Positions 1-8,752 of a stretch of 34,284 nt of DNA are shown one piece after another. The stretch is from Thermoleophilia bacterium (lineage in GTDB: Bacteria; Actinomycetota; Thermoleophilia; Gaiellales; JAICJC01), in assembly GCA_025928655.1 (NCBI GenBank), contig JAICJC010000028.1, forward strand, positions 1 to 34,284. The letters are read 5' to 3'. The notes below the pieces were generated by a model that was not told where the DNA came from, did not search any database, and saw nothing but the letters and a program-made list of their open reading frames with translations. Each line of letters starts with the position of its first letter. Positions within the stretch are counted from its first letter, which is position 1. The translations under genes were made by a program, and so were the position numbers.

Positions 1-622
<622 letters not shown>

Positions 623-654
623 TTAGTTGACTCCACGAAGCAAATCTACGTCGA

Positions 655-683
655 GTTATAGCAAGTTCTGGCGGGGGCGGCAA
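655..683 (-). promoter_or_regulatory. Predicted dnaK promoter
   Basis: On the minus strand TTGCCG (683-678) is followed after exactly 17 bases by TATAAC (660-655), a good match to a housekeeping sigma promoter. It would give a leader of about 40 bases before the dnaK ATG, consistent with the ribosome site there. I see no clear CIRCE or HAIR operator nearby. The call rests on pattern matching. Confidence 0.55.
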
Positions 684-701
684 CCACACGGGGGAGCGGG
701 G

Positions 702-728
702 GGCCCGGCCCCGCCCCGGGGCCGGGCC
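702..728 (-). terminator. GC-rich hairpin after the SDR gene
   Basis: A perfect 11-bp inverted repeat (GGCCCGGCCCC at 702-712, its complement at 718-728) has a 5-base loop and starts 7 bases after the stop of the minus-strand gene ending at 736. There is no U-tract, so it resembles the U-poor terminators of high-GC actinomycetes. It also separates that transcript from the dnaK promoter just downstream. Confidence 0.5.
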
Positions 729-735
729 TTGACGC

Positions 736-1707
736 TCAGCTGCTGGGGTGCGGGTGCCCGAGCGCGACCGGCGCCGGCCCCCGGGCCGGCGGCCCGTACA
801 CGGCCTGGAAGCCCTCCCGCCAGCTCGGGTAGCGCGGCTCCCAGCCGAGCTCGCGGCGCGCCTTGGCGTTCGACGCGGCGCGGCCTTCGGTCGCGACCAG
901 CACGGCCGCCTCGCCGGCCAGGATCCGCGCCAGCAGCGCCGGGACGCGGCGGGGCGGCTTCGCTCCCAGCGTCCGCGCCATGAACGGCAGCCACTCGCGC
1001 GCGGGCGCGGGCTCGTCGTCGCAGATGTTGTAGATCCCCGGCCGGCCGTGCTCGAGCGCGAGCACGGTGGCCGCGGCGGCGTCGTCCAGGTGGATGAACG
1101 ACGTCATCCCGTCGCCGTCCCCCACGATCGGGAAGCGGCCCTTGCGCACCGGCTCGAGCATCCCGTCGTCCGGGTCGCCGTAGAACGCGCCGTACCGCAG
1201 CACGATCCCGTTGATCGACGCGACCGCCTCCTCCAGGTTGCGCAGCGCGGCGAAGCCCCGCCGCATCGACCCGGCCGGATCGGAGTCGAGCGGGTCGTCC
1301 TCGGTCTTGACCGGCCCGCCGATGCGCGCGTACCGGTAGCTGGCGAAGCTCTGGGCGACCACCCGGCGCACGCCGACGTCCCACGCGGCCGCGAGCAGGG
1401 CGTCCGTGCCTTCCGTCCGCAGCCGGTTCGTGGCCGCGAACGTGCGGTCGAAGTTGCGCGAGAACGTCTGGCCTGCGAGCGCGGTCGCCTCGTGCAGGAT
1501 CGCGTCGGGCGCCGCCGCGCGGACGGCGGCGAGCACCGCCTCGCGGTCGAGCAGGTCGAGGGCGACGGGGTCGGCCCCGAGCCCGCGCAGGAGCTCGTCC
1601 TTGCCGGGCGTCCGATACGTGCCGACCACCTCGTGGCCGCGCTCGACGAGCCGGGGGACGAGCCGGGTGCCGATGGCGCCGCTCGCGCCGGCGATGAAGA
1701 CTCGCAT
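736..1707 (-). CDS. Extended-SDR family NAD(P)-binding protein, atypical active site
   Basis: This 323-residue Rossmann-fold protein belongs to the NAD-dependent epimerase/dehydratase superfamily. The N-terminus MRVFIAGASGAIGTRLVPRL carries the GxxGxxG dinucleotide loop. Other family landmarks are LRYGAFYG, FIHLDDAAAATVLALE and a C-terminal RRELGWEPRYPSWREGF, usual for extended SDRs. The catalytic Tyr-x3-Lys is not seen: the aligned stretch around residues 149-160 reads MRRGFAALRNLE, giving Phe152-x3-Arg156. The protein may therefore bind cofactor without classical SDR chemistry. The ATG at 1707 is preceded by GAGAGGAG. It lies 27 bases after nth on the same strand, suggesting cotranscription. 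The substrate is unknown. Confidence 0.85.
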   Translation of the reverse strand: MRVFIAGASGAIGTRLVPRLVERGHEVVGTYRTPGKDELLRGLGADPVALDLLDREAVLAAVRAAAPDAILHEATALAGQTFSRNFDRTFAATNRLRTEGTDALLAAAWDVGVRRVVAQSFASYRYARIGGPVKTEDDPLDSDPAGSMRRGFAALRNLEEAVASINGIVLRYGAFYGDPDDGMLEPVRKGRFPIVGDGDGMTSFIHLDDAAAATVLALEHGRPGIYNICDDEPAPAREWLPFMARTLGAKPPRRVPALLARILAGEAAVLVATEGRAASNAKARRELGWEPRYPSWREGFQAVYGPPARGPAPVALGHPHPSS

Positions 1708-1734
1708 GATGGGTTCTCCTCTCGCGGGTTGGTC

Positions 1735-2439
1735 TCACCCCTCTTGACCCCTCGCGAGCCGGAGATGTGACGGTCCACCGGCGGCGGCCACGCCGAGCGC
1801 CGAGGGGCCGTACGGGCACAGGTCGAGCAGCGGGCACTCGCCGCAGCGGGGCCGGCGGGCGACGCAGATGCGGCGGCCGTGCGTGATGAGCAGCAGGTGC
1901 GCCTCGAGCATGCGCGCGTCCGGGACGAGCGCGGTCAGGGCGGCGTGGGCGGGCCCGTCGGCCATCCGCTCGGGGATCAGGCCCAGGCGGCGCGCGACCC
2001 GGCCGACGTGGGTGTCGACCGGCATCACCGGGACGTCCAGGCTGAACAGCAGCACGCAGCTGGCCGTCTTCGGCCCGACGCCGGGCAGCGACTCGAGCCG
2101 GGCCATCGCGTCGGCCGGCGCGAGCTCCGCCGCCCAGCCGAGCCGGGGTCGGCCGCCGTCCGCGGACAGCTCGCGCAGCACGGCCTGGATGCGGGGCGCC
2201 TTCTGCCTCGCGAGCCCGCCGGGCCGCAGAGCCTCCTCGAGGTCGGCCGTGTCGGCGTCGCGGACGTCGCTCCACTCAGGGAACCGGGCCCGCATCGATG
2301 CGTACGCGCGCTCGCAGTTGGTGTCGCTCGTGTTCTGGGACAGGATCGTGAGCACGAGCTCGTCCAGCGGCGCCAGCCGGCGGTGCACGGACGGCGGCCC
2401 GTACCGATCGCGGAGCCGGTCGAGGATGCGGTCGATCAC
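1735..2439 (-). CDS. nth: Endonuclease III, DNA glycosylase/AP lyase
   Basis: Base-excision repair enzyme that removes oxidised pyrimidines and cleaves the abasic site. It has 234 residues, close to the usual bacterial length. The helix-hairpin-helix [14 protein letters not shown] holds the catalytic Lys (about residue 124), and [17 protein letters not shown] holds the catalytic Asp (about 142). The 4Fe-4S cluster cysteines follow C-X6-C-X2-C-X5-C at about 192, 199, 202 and 208. The start is GTG at 2439. The open frame continues upstream, but only as antisense to moaA, so longer starts are rejected. It is divergent from moaA with 36 bases between start codons, and a TAGGCT box 10 bases upstream may be its promoter. 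Confidence 0.95.
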   Translation of the reverse strand: MIDRILDRLRDRYGPPSVHRRLAPLDELVLTILSQNTSDTNCERAYASMRARFPEWSDVRDADTADLEEALRPGGLARQKAPRIQAVLRELSADGGRPRLGWAAELAPADAMARLESLPGVGPKTASCVLLFSLDVPVMPVDTHVGRVARRLGLIPERMADGPAHAALTALVPDARMLEAHLLLITHGRRICVARRPRCGECPLLDLCPYGPSALGVAAAGGPSHLRLARGQEG

Positions 2440-2449
2440 CGTGTGGGGA

Positions 2450-2469
2450 AGCCTAGGGGCGGGTACGCT
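2450..2469. promoter_or_regulatory. Back-to-back promoters for nth and moaA
   Basis: The 36-base gap between the two divergent start codons holds one -10-like box per strand. TACGCT on the plus strand (2464-2469) is 6 bases before the moaA GTG. TAGGCT on the minus strand (2455-2450) is 10 bases before the nth GTG. The moaA arrangement leaves no room for a ribosome site and fits leaderless transcription. No convincing -35 boxes are seen. Confidence 0.45.
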
Positions 2470-2475
2470 GCAGAC

Positions 2476-3486
2476 GTGGAGCCCGTCACCGACACGTTCG
2501 CACGGCCGCTGCACGACCTCCGGATCTCGGTCACCGACCGCTGCAACTTCCGGTGCGTCTACTGCATGCCCAAGGAGGTCTTCGGCCACGACTTCGAGTT
2601 CCTGCGCCGCTCCCAGATCCTGACGTTCGAGGAGATCGAGCGGCTGGCGCGGATGTTCGCCGGCGCGGGCGTCCGCAAGCTGCGGCTGACGGGCGGCGAG
2701 CCGCTCCTGCGGCGCGACCTGGAGCGGCTGGTCGCGATGCTGGCCGCCGTGCCGGGCATCGAGGACATCGCCATGACCACGAACGGCGTCCTTTTGGCGC
2801 GCAAGGCACAGGCGCTGGCCGACGCCGGGCTGCACCGGGTGACGGTCAGCCTCGACTCGCTCGACGACGACGTCTTCGCGGCGGTCAACGACGTCGGCGT
2901 CCCCGCCGCCCGGGTGCTCGAGGGGATCGAAGCGGCGGCCGCGGCCGGGCTGGGGCCCGTCAAGGTGAACATGGTCGTGAAGCGGGGGCTGAACGACACC
3001 AGCATCCTCGAGATGGCCGGGCACTTCCGCGGCACAGGGCACGTCCTGCGCCTGATCGAGTACATGGACGTCGGGGCCAGCAACGGCTGGCGGCTCGACG
3101 ACGTCGTGCCCGCCGCCGAGATGGTGGCCGCGATCGGAGCCGAGTGGCCGCTCGAGCCGGTCGAGTCCGCCTACCGCGGCGAGGTGGCCAACCGCTACCG
3201 GTATCGCGACGGCGGCGGCGAGATCGGCGTGATCGCGTCGGTCACCCAGCCGTTCTGCCGCGACTGCACCCGCGCCCGCCTCTCCGCCGACGGGCGGCTC
3301 TACACCTGCCTCTTCGCGAACGTCGGCCGCGACCTGCGCGGCCCCCTCCGCGCCGGGGCCTCGGACGCCGATCTGGAGGCGCTGATCGGCCGCATCTGGG
3401 GCCGCCGCGGCGACCGCTACTCCGAGCTGCGCACGGCCGAGACGCGGGAGTCGCCGCGGGTGGAGATGTCGTACATCGGGGGCTGA
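2476..3486 (+). CDS. moaA: GTP 3',8-cyclase MoaA (molybdenum cofactor biosynthesis)
   Basis: Radical-SAM enzyme for the first step of molybdopterin synthesis, rearranging GTP to 3',8-cyclo-GTP. It has 336 residues. The radical-SAM cluster motif C-X3-C-X2-C is at residues 23-30 (CNFRCVYC), and [14 protein letters not shown] is the SAM-binding GGE segment. The second C-terminal cluster is C-X2-C-X13-C at about 261-278. The protein ends in Gly-Gly (SYIGG), the conserved tail inserted in the MoaA active site. The GTG at 2476 gives a normal N-terminus and has TACGCT 6 bases upstream. No other moa genes are in the window, so it appears to be a single-gene unit. Confidence 0.97.
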   Translation: MEPVTDTFARPLHDLRISVTDRCNFRCVYCMPKEVFGHDFEFLRRSQILTFEEIERLARMFAGAGVRKLRLTGGEPLLRRDLERLVAMLAAVPGIEDIAMTTNGVLLARKAQALADAGLHRVTVSLDSLDDDVFAAVNDVGVPAARVLEGIEAAAAAGLGPVKVNMVVKRGLNDTSILEMAGHFRGTGHVLRLIEYMDVGASNGWRLDDVVPAAEMVAAIGAEWPLEPVESAYRGEVANRYRYRDGGGEIGVIASVTQPFCRDCTRARLSADGRLYTCLFANVGRDLRGPLRAGASDADLEALIGRIWGRRGDRYSELRTAETRESPRVEMSYIGG

Positions 3487-3575
3487 CGGTGCGCGCCGGC
3501 GGGGAATGGACGCGGCGCCGCGGGCGTTGGAACGGTCATGGGACGGCCGCACCCTGCGGTACCATGATCGGTTCC

Positions 3576-4406
3576 ATGGATGCCTCGAGGATCACGTCGG
3601 GCCTGCGTCTGCGCGCTCGCGCACGCGCGTTCCTGCCCAAGGGCTGGGGCGATTTCGTGCTGCAGCTGTTCCTGTTCGCGATCGTCGACATCGCCTACGA
3701 GCTCACCCGCGGGCTGTCGGAGGGGAGCGTCCTGCCGGCGTTCGCCCACGCCCGCGACGTCGTCTCGCTGGAGCGCTCGCTGGGCGTCTTCACCGAGCTC
3801 GACGTGCAGCACTGGGCGCTGCAGCGCCACTGGGCGCTCGAAATCGCCAACTTCACCTACTTCCACGCCCACTTCGTGATCACCGTGGCGTTCATGTTCT
3901 GGCTCTACCTGCGCCGGAACCAGCACTACTACTTCATCCGCAACGCCGTGTTCGTCGCCGACGCGGTCGCCCTGGTGGGGTTCACCGTCTTCCCCACGGC
4001 GCCGCCGCGGATGCTGACCGACCTGGGCTTCACGGACACGCTCGACCGCTACGCGTCGATCTCGAACTACTCCGGCCCGGTGGCGGCGCTCGCGAACCCC
4101 TTCGCGGCCGTCCCGAGCATCCACACCTGCTACTCGCTCATCATCGGCGTCAGCTGCTTCTTCCTCGTGCGCCACCGCGCCCTCGGCTTCACCTGGCTGT
4201 TCTACCCGGCCCTGATCGTGTTCTCGATCGTGGCGACGGGCAACCACTTCTGGACGGACGCCTTCCTGGGCGGGGCGCTGGCCTGCCTGGCGCTCGGCAC
4301 CGCCTGGCTGATCGAGCGCGTCCGCCCCACCCTCCCGCACCACACCCGCGTGCGGATGCGGCTCGAGACGCCGGCGCGCCGCGCCGGACCGGCCACCGCA
4401 AGATAG
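3576..4406 (+). CDS. PAP2-superfamily (Aur1/Ipt1-like) integral membrane phosphatase or phosphotransferase
   Basis: Predicted polytopic membrane protein of 276 residues with about six hydrophobic segments. It carries the later PAP2 motifs: PSIHTCYS (residues 180-187, PSxH) and ATGNHFWTDAFLGG, with His224 and Asp228 forming the H-x3-D active-site pair. The layout, with a long N-terminal region before PSxH, resembles the PAP2_3 group that includes eukaryotic inositol-phosphotransferase Aur1. It lies just upstream of a PIP-synthase-like gene and inositol-phosphate synthase, so a role in inositol lipid metabolism, such as PIP dephosphorylation or phosphoinositol transfer, is reasonable inference. 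An alternative in-frame ATG is at 3564; a TACCAT box at 3560-3565 favours 3576. Confidence 0.8.
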   Translation: MDASRITSGLRLRARARAFLPKGWGDFVLQLFLFAIVDIAYELTRGLSEGSVLPAFAHARDVVSLERSLGVFTELDVQHWALQRHWALEIANFTYFHAHFVITVAFMFWLYLRRNQHYYFIRNAVFVADAVALVGFTVFPTAPPRMLTDLGFTDTLDRYASISNYSGPVAALANPFAAVPSIHTCYSLIIGVSCFFLVRHRALGFTWLFYPALIVFSIVATGNHFWTDAFLGGALACLALGTAWLIERVRPTLPHHTRVRMRLETPARRAGPATAR

Positions 4407-4415
4407 CCTCGGTGG

Positions 4416-4421
4416 TATAGT
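4416..4421 (+). promoter_or_regulatory. -10 box of a leaderless promoter before the phosphatidyltransferase
   Basis: TATAGT is followed by 7 bases and then the ATG of the CDP-alcohol phosphatidyltransferase. The spacing leaves essentially no 5' leader. It suggests that this gene and ino1 can be expressed independently of the upstream PAP2 gene. No strong -35 box is visible. Confidence 0.5.
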
Positions 4422-4428
4422 GGGCGGG

Positions 4429-5040
4429 ATGAGCACGATGCTCGCCCGGATCAAGACCGGCTATACGAACGGGGGCCGAGGCCTGGGGATGGCGCTCATG
4501 GCGCGGTTCCGCTCGCTCCCCTTCACGCCCAACCAGGTGACCGTCGCCGGCCTCTCGCTGAACGCCGTCGCGGCCGTCCTGATCTACGAGGAGCACTTCG
4601 TGTGGGCGACGGTCGCATTCATCACGGGCAGCATCCTCGACATCCTCGACGGCGCGCTCGCGCGGTCGCACGGCAAGCTGACCCAGTTCGGCAGCTTCCT
4701 CGACTCGACCACCGACCGCATCTCCGAGGGCTTCGTGCTCGGGGCGATCGCCCTCGTGCTGTCGAAGCAGGGGCACGAGGCAGCGCTCGCGAGCGTCTTC
4801 GTCGCCCTGGTCGGCTCGTTCCTGGTCAGCTACACGCGCGCCAAGGCGGAGGCCCTCGGCCTCGGCGGCGCCGTCGGGCTGATGGGCCGGGCCGAGCGGA
4901 TCGTGCTCGTCGCGATCGCGCTGCCCTTCGCGGGCCGCGGATCGCTGCCCTATGTCATGTACCTGCTGGCGGCTCTCACGGCGTTCACCGTGATCCAGCG
5001 GGTCAATCACGTGCGCACGCAACTCGACGGGGGGGAATAG
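4429..5040 (+). CDS. CDP-alcohol phosphatidyltransferase, probable phosphatidylinositol-phosphate synthase
   Basis: Membrane enzyme of 203 residues that joins CDP-diacylglycerol and an alcohol phosphate. The full catalytic motif D-X2-D-G-X2-A-R-X8-G-X3-D-X3-D is present at residues 71-96 (DILDGALAR then GSFLDSTTD). The following residues [10 protein letters not shown] resemble mycobacterial PgsA1, which uses inositol-3-phosphate. The immediately downstream inositol-phosphate synthase would supply that substrate, supporting a PIP synthase assignment over phosphatidylglycerol-phosphate synthase. The ATG at 4429 has a TATAGT box 7 bases upstream; a start three codons earlier (4420) is possible but overlaps that box. 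About five to six membrane spans follow the cytosolic active-site helices. Confidence 0.88.
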   Translation: MSTMLARIKTGYTNGGRGLGMALMARFRSLPFTPNQVTVAGLSLNAVAAVLIYEEHFVWATVAFITGSILDILDGALARSHGKLTQFGSFLDSTTDRISEGFVLGAIALVLSKQGHEAALASVFVALVGSFLVSYTRAKAEALGLGGAVGLMGRAERIVLVAIALPFAGRGSLPYVMYLLAALTAFTVIQRVNHVRTQLDGGE

Positions 5041-5042
5041 GC

Positions 5043-6212
5043 ATGGCCGATACGGCCTCCACCAACGGCACCAGCAACGGACACCGGAAGGGCACGGGCA
5101 AGGTGCGCGTCGCCGTCATCGGCGTCGGCAACTGCGCCTCGGCGCTCGTCCAGGGCGTCCAGTACTACCGCGACGCGAAGGTCGGCGAGTTCGTCCCCGG
5201 CCTGATGCACGTCGATCTCGGCGGCTACCACATCTCCGACATCGAGTTCTCGGCGGCGTTCGACGTCGACTCCGACAAGGTCGGGCGCGACCTGTCCGAG
5301 GCCATCGGCCGCGGTCAGAACAACACCGTCCGCTTCAGCGACGTGCCCGAGCTGGGCGTCCCCGTCCAGCGCGGCATGACCCATGACGGCATCGGCAAGT
5401 ACCTGTCTGCCGTCGTCAAGAAGGCGCCGGGCGAGACCGCCGACGTCGTCCAGGTGCTGAAGGACACCCGCACCGACGTCGTCGTCTCCTACCTGCCGGT
5501 CGGCTCCGAGCAGGCCACCAAGTGGTACGTGGAGCAGGTGCTCCAGGCCGGGTGCGCGTTCGTGAACTGCGTGCCGGTGTTCATCGCCCGCGAGCCCTAC
5601 TGGCGCCGCCGCTTCGAGCAGCAGGGCCTGCCGATCGTCGGCGACGACATCAAGTCCCAGGTCGGCGCCACCATCGTGCACCGCCAGCTCACGCGCCTCT
5701 TCGCCGACCGCGGCGTGCGGCTCGAGCGCACCCACCAGCTGAACGTCGGCGGCAACACCGATTTCATGAACATGCTGGAGCGGGAGCGGCTCGAGTCGAA
5801 GAAGATCTCCAAGACGAACGCGGTCACGTCGCAGCTCGACTACGACATCGGCGCCCGCAACGTGCACATCGGCCCGAGCGACTACGTGCAATGGCTCGAC
5901 GACCGCAAGTGGGCCTACATCCGCATGGAGGGCACGAGCTTCGGCGACGTCCCCCTGAACATCGAGCTCAAGCTCGAGGTGGTGGACTCCCCCAACTCGG
6001 CCGGCATCGTCATCGACGCCGTGCGCTGCGCCAAGCTGGGGCTCGACAACGGCCTCGCCGGCGCCCTGGAGTGGCCGAGCGCCTACTTCATGAAGTCGCC
6101 GCCGTTCCAGCACCACGACGACGAGTGCCGCAACGAGGTCGAGGCGTTCATCTCCAAGTACGGCCAGAAGGCGGCCAAGAAGGGCCGCGAGAAGGCCGCC
6201 GCCAAGGGCTGA
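5043..6212 (+). CDS. ino1: Myo-inositol-1-phosphate synthase, actinobacterial type
   Basis: NAD-dependent cytosolic isomerase that converts glucose-6-phosphate to inositol-3-phosphate (also written 1L-inositol-1-phosphate). It has 389 residues. After a polar N-terminal tail, [19 protein letters not shown] forms the nucleotide-binding loop. Typical family segments follow: [27 protein letters not shown] and [12 protein letters not shown]. The C-terminus is a Lys/Ala-rich tail. It starts 2 bases after the phosphatidyltransferase stop with a GGGGGG ribosome site, and the next gene begins 10 bases after its end, so these genes are cotranscribed. It supplies the headgroup for inositol lipids; in some actinomycetes it also feeds mycothiol, but no mycothiol genes are visible here. 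Confidence 0.95.
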   Translation: MADTASTNGTSNGHRKGTGKVRVAVIGVGNCASALVQGVQYYRDAKVGEFVPGLMHVDLGGYHISDIEFSAAFDVDSDKVGRDLSEAIGRGQNNTVRFSDVPELGVPVQRGMTHDGIGKYLSAVVKKAPGETADVVQVLKDTRTDVVVSYLPVGSEQATKWYVEQVLQAGCAFVNCVPVFIAREPYWRRRFEQQGLPIVGDDIKSQVGATIVHRQLTRLFADRGVRLERTHQLNVGGNTDFMNMLERERLESKKISKTNAVTSQLDYDIGARNVHIGPSDYVQWLDDRKWAYIRMEGTSFGDVPLNIELKLEVVDSPNSAGIVIDAVRCAKLGLDNGLAGALEWPSAYFMKSPPFQHHDDECRNEVEAFISKYGQKAAKKGREKAAAKG

Positions 6213-6222
6213 GCCCCCTCCC

Positions 6223-8028
6223 GTGGAACCGCTGAAGCTGTGCCTGGCGTCCCCGTTCGCGCTGGCCGGCACCCATCCGGTCGCCGAGCACGTGCGCGGG
6301 GTCGCCACGGCGCTGGCCGCCCGCGGCCACCGCGTCACGGTGCTCGCACCGAGCTCCTCGACACGGGCGCTGCGCACCGGCCGGCGCCGGCTGCGGGCGC
6401 TCGACGGCGGCGATGACGAGGCCCTGATCGGGCTCGACGGGGAGCCGCTCCAGGTCGCCGTCGCGCCGGCCGTGCCGCTGCGCCAGCGCGGCCGTCGCCG
6501 CGGCGCGGGCATCCCGGTGGGCGCCCGCGCCAACGTCGCCCTCGCCGTCGGCGAGGGCGGGTTCGACATCGTGCACGCGTTCGAGCCGATCCTGCCCGGC
6601 GTCGCGACCTCGGCCCTGCGCCATTCGCCGGGCCTCACCGTCGCCACCTTCCACGCGCCCGAGCGGGCGCTGCACTATCCCGTGCGCTCGGGCCCGCTCG
6701 AGCGCTACCGGGCCCGGATCGACGCCCTGATCGCCACCTCGCCGGCGGCCGCCGAGCAGGCGGGGACGGTCTACCCGGGCGACTACACGGTCATCCCCGA
6801 GGGCATCGGCCCCGCCTTCGCTCCGGGCGCGAAGGACGGCACGACCGTCGCCGTCGAGTGGCACGGCGAGGGCCGCGCCGTCGTGCGGGCGCTGGTCAAG
6901 CTGGTGGCCTCGACGCCGGACGTCGAGCTCGTGCTGGTGTGGAACCGGCGCAGCCGCCGGCCGCTGCGGCCGTTCGTCCCCGCCCAGGCCCGCGGGCGCA
7001 TCCACGCGTACAGTCCCGACGGCGCAGAGGGGCGGGCGGCGATCCTGGCCGGCGCCGACGTCTTCGTCGCCGGCGAAGGGGGCGACCCGTCGCTCGCCTG
7101 GGAGGCGCGGGCCTGCGGGTGCGCCGTGGTGGCGCCGCTGGCCGAGGGGTCGCTCGGCCTGGGTGAGCCCGGCCTCGGCTTCGCCGTCGACCAGCCCGCC
7201 CTGGCCGCCGCGGCGACCGCCCGCCTGCTCGACGACGCGGCCCTGCGGGAGCGCCAGGCCGCGGAGGGGCTGCGGGCGGCGGCCGAGCGGTCGTTCCCGG
7301 CCGTCGCCGGGCAGATCGAGGCGGTCTACCGGACCCTCGGCTCCCGCCGGCGGCCGACCCGGAGGCCGGGGCTCGGCAGCCGGGAGACGATCTCCGCCGA
7401 CCTGCACATGCACACCAGCCACTCCTACGACTGCGCGACCGATCCCGAGGCGCTCGTCGACCACTGCATCGCGCAGGGCCTGGGCGCGATCGCGATCACC
7501 GACCACAACGAGGTCTCCGGCGCGCAGGCGGCGGCGGCGCTCGGCAAGCCGATCACGGTCATCGTCGGGGAGGAGGTCAAGACCACCCAGGGCGAGGTGA
7601 TCGGGCTCTTCCTGAAGGAGCGGATCGAGCCCGGGCTGGACATGGGCGACACGATCGCGGCCATCCAGGAGCAGGGCGGCCTGGTCTACATGCCGCACCC
7701 GTTCGACCGCCTCCACACCATCCCCGACGCGCCCACGCTGCTGCGCCACCTCGACCAGATCGACATCCTCGAGGTCTACAACTCGCGCCTCCTCTTCGAC
7801 AGCTTCAACGACGACGCGCTGCGGTTCGCGAGCAAGTACAACCTGATCCAGGCGGCGGGCTCGGACGCGCACGTGCTGCCGGGCATCGGCACGGCCATCA
7901 ACCGCATCCCCGCGTTCGACGGCCCGGAGGAGCTCCTGCTCGCCATGCGCCAGTCGGAGATCCTGCGGCGGCCGAAGAGCCTGTTGTATCTTCAGGGGCT
8001 CAAGTGGGTACAAAGCGTGGCCAGGTAG
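6223..8028 (+). CDS. Fusion of PimA-like GT4 glycosyltransferase domain with PHP phosphoesterase domain
   Basis: This 601-residue protein has two parts. Residues 1 to about 375 resemble GT4 GT-B enzymes, most like phosphatidylinositol mannosyltransferase PimA in the acceptor half (GGFDIVHAFEPILPG, LTVATFHAPERA). The donor half lacks the usual Arg/Lys loop (around residue 210 it reads AVEWHGEGRAVV), and the E-x7-E signature is replaced by EGGDPSLAWEARACG. Residues about 388-595 are a PHP domain with all metal motifs: DLHMHTSHSYD (393), TDHN (427), GEEVK, MPHPFDR (491) and GSDAH (547). Its place directly after PIP-synthase-like and ino1 genes suggests inositol lipid work. The PHP part could dephosphorylate PIP and the GT part could mannosylate PI or merely bind it; both roles are inference. 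GTG start, 10 bases after ino1. Confidence 0.85.
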   Translation: MEPLKLCLASPFALAGTHPVAEHVRGVATALAARGHRVTVLAPSSSTRALRTGRRRLRALDGGDDEALIGLDGEPLQVAVAPAVPLRQRGRRRGAGIPVGARANVALAVGEGGFDIVHAFEPILPGVATSALRHSPGLTVATFHAPERALHYPVRSGPLERYRARIDALIATSPAAAEQAGTVYPGDYTVIPEGIGPAFAPGAKDGTTVAVEWHGEGRAVVRALVKLVASTPDVELVLVWNRRSRRPLRPFVPAQARGRIHAYSPDGAEGRAAILAGADVFVAGEGGDPSLAWEARACGCAVVAPLAEGSLGLGEPGLGFAVDQPALAAAATARLLDDAALRERQAAEGLRAAAERSFPAVAGQIEAVYRTLGSRRRPTRRPGLGSRETISADLHMHTSHSYDCATDPEALVDHCIAQGLGAIAITDHNEVSGAQAAAALGKPITVIVGEEVKTTQGEVIGLFLKERIEPGLDMGDTIAAIQEQGGLVYMPHPFDRLHTIPDAPTLLRHLDQIDILEVYNSRLLFDSFNDDALRFASKYNLIQAAGSDAHVLPGIGTAINRIPAFDGPEELLLAMRQSEILRRPKSLLYLQGLKWVQSVAR

Positions 8029-8069
8029 GGGCGCAGGCTTCGGGCGGCGACCGCCGAATAGGGCGGTGG

Positions 8070-8675
8070 GTGACCGTGGCCGACGACGAGATCTACGAGC
8101 GCTACCAGGCCAAGGCGATCGACGAGACCAACGCTCTCGGCCACGACATCGCCGGGTGGCTCGGCGAGCGCCATCCCGGGGCTGCGCCGGTGCTCGGCAC
8201 CGGCCATCCGCTGGCCGACATCATGCTCGTGAAGCACCGGCCCATGCCGGCGGAGGTGCAGGAGGGCGTGGCGTTCTTCGGCCGCGCGGGCCAGGCGATC
8301 CTGAAGAGCCTGCAGCGCATGCGGATCGACCCGCTGACGCTGTATGGGACCGCCTGCCTGAAGGCCGCGATCGACCCCACGGAGGAGGATCTGGCGGAGG
8401 CGCGGGGCTGGCTGACCCGGGAGATCCACATCACCCAGCCGCGCATCGTCGTCACCCTCGGCGACGATGCCCGCGCGTTCCTGAACTCGATCGACTTCCC
8501 GCTCTCGGCGCCGTGCGAGGGCGAGATCGGCGCCATCGCCCGCTTCACCCCCACGATCGAGACGCTGGCGGTGCCCGACATCGACCGCTGCCTCGACGAC
8601 GCCGCCTCCAAGCAGACGTTCTGGGACGCGTTCAAGGTGCTCGGCACCTGGTACGAGAACCTGCCGCCGTATTAG
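8070..8675 (+). CDS. Uracil-DNA-glycosylase-superfamily protein, catalytic motifs degenerate
   Basis: About 201 residues with a fold-level resemblance to family 4 uracil-DNA glycosylases: GTGHPLADIMLVKH aligns with the GEG..A.IMFVGE strand, FFGRAGQAILKSL with FVGRAGQLLxxLL, LYGTACLKAA with VYITNVVKCRPP, and QPRIVVTLGDDARAFL with NPDVIVALGATAL. The catalytic loop GExPGxxED is replaced by VKHRPMPAEV, the C-terminal HPS motif is not evident, and the N-terminal cluster cysteines are missing. It may bind DNA or nucleotides without glycosylase activity. GTG at 8070 or 8076 are both plausible starts; a longer frame from 8004 overlaps the previous gene. It ends just before a GGGGACTGTCCCC repeat block. 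The specific function is unknown. Confidence 0.65.
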   Translation: MTVADDEIYERYQAKAIDETNALGHDIAGWLGERHPGAAPVLGTGHPLADIMLVKHRPMPAEVQEGVAFFGRAGQAILKSLQRMRIDPLTLYGTACLKAAIDPTEEDLAEARGWLTREIHITQPRIVVTLGDDARAFLNSIDFPLSAPCEGEIGAIARFTPTIETLAVPDIDRCLDDAASKQTFWDAFKVLGTWYENLPPY

Positions 8676-8680
8676 CGGAG

Positions 8681-8730
8681 ACTGTCCCCGCTTGACGGGG
8701 ACTGTCCCCGCTTGACGGGGACTGTCCCCG
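8681..8730. repeat. Tandem 20-bp palindromic repeat, 2.5 copies (locus A)
   Basis: A unit beginning ACTGTCCCCG and ending CTTGACGGGG is repeated at 8681-8700 and 8701-8720, with a half copy at 8721-8730. Each junction forms the palindrome CGGGGAC-T-GTCCCCG. Adjacent GTCCCCG and CGGGGAC also pair around a CTTGA loop. It starts 5 bases after a stop codon and is followed by ATTTT, so it may terminate transcription. The same core recurs at 14125, 24034 and 25573. Confidence 0.8.
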
Positions 8731-8739
8731 ATTTTCGGC

Positions 8740-8745
8740 CATACT
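8740..8745 (+). promoter_or_regulatory. -10 box of a leaderless promoter before the S51 peptidase
   Basis: CATACT is followed by 7 bases and the ATG at 8753. The spacing equals that seen before several other genes in the window, and no ribosome site is present. A TTGACG inside the upstream repeat lies 22 bases away, too far for a normal -35. Confidence 0.4.
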
Positions 8746-8752
8746 GCGGCCG

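Noticed and set aside
2440..3552. N-terminal extension of endonuclease III up to 3552
   Set aside because: It would be fully antisense to moaA. The Nth fold is complete from the GTG at 2439.
8681..8730. Possible CRISPR remnant or -35 elements (TTGACG) in the tandem repeat
   Set aside because: Units are contiguous without spacers. The nearest TTGACG is 22 bases from the -10 box, outside the usual spacing.
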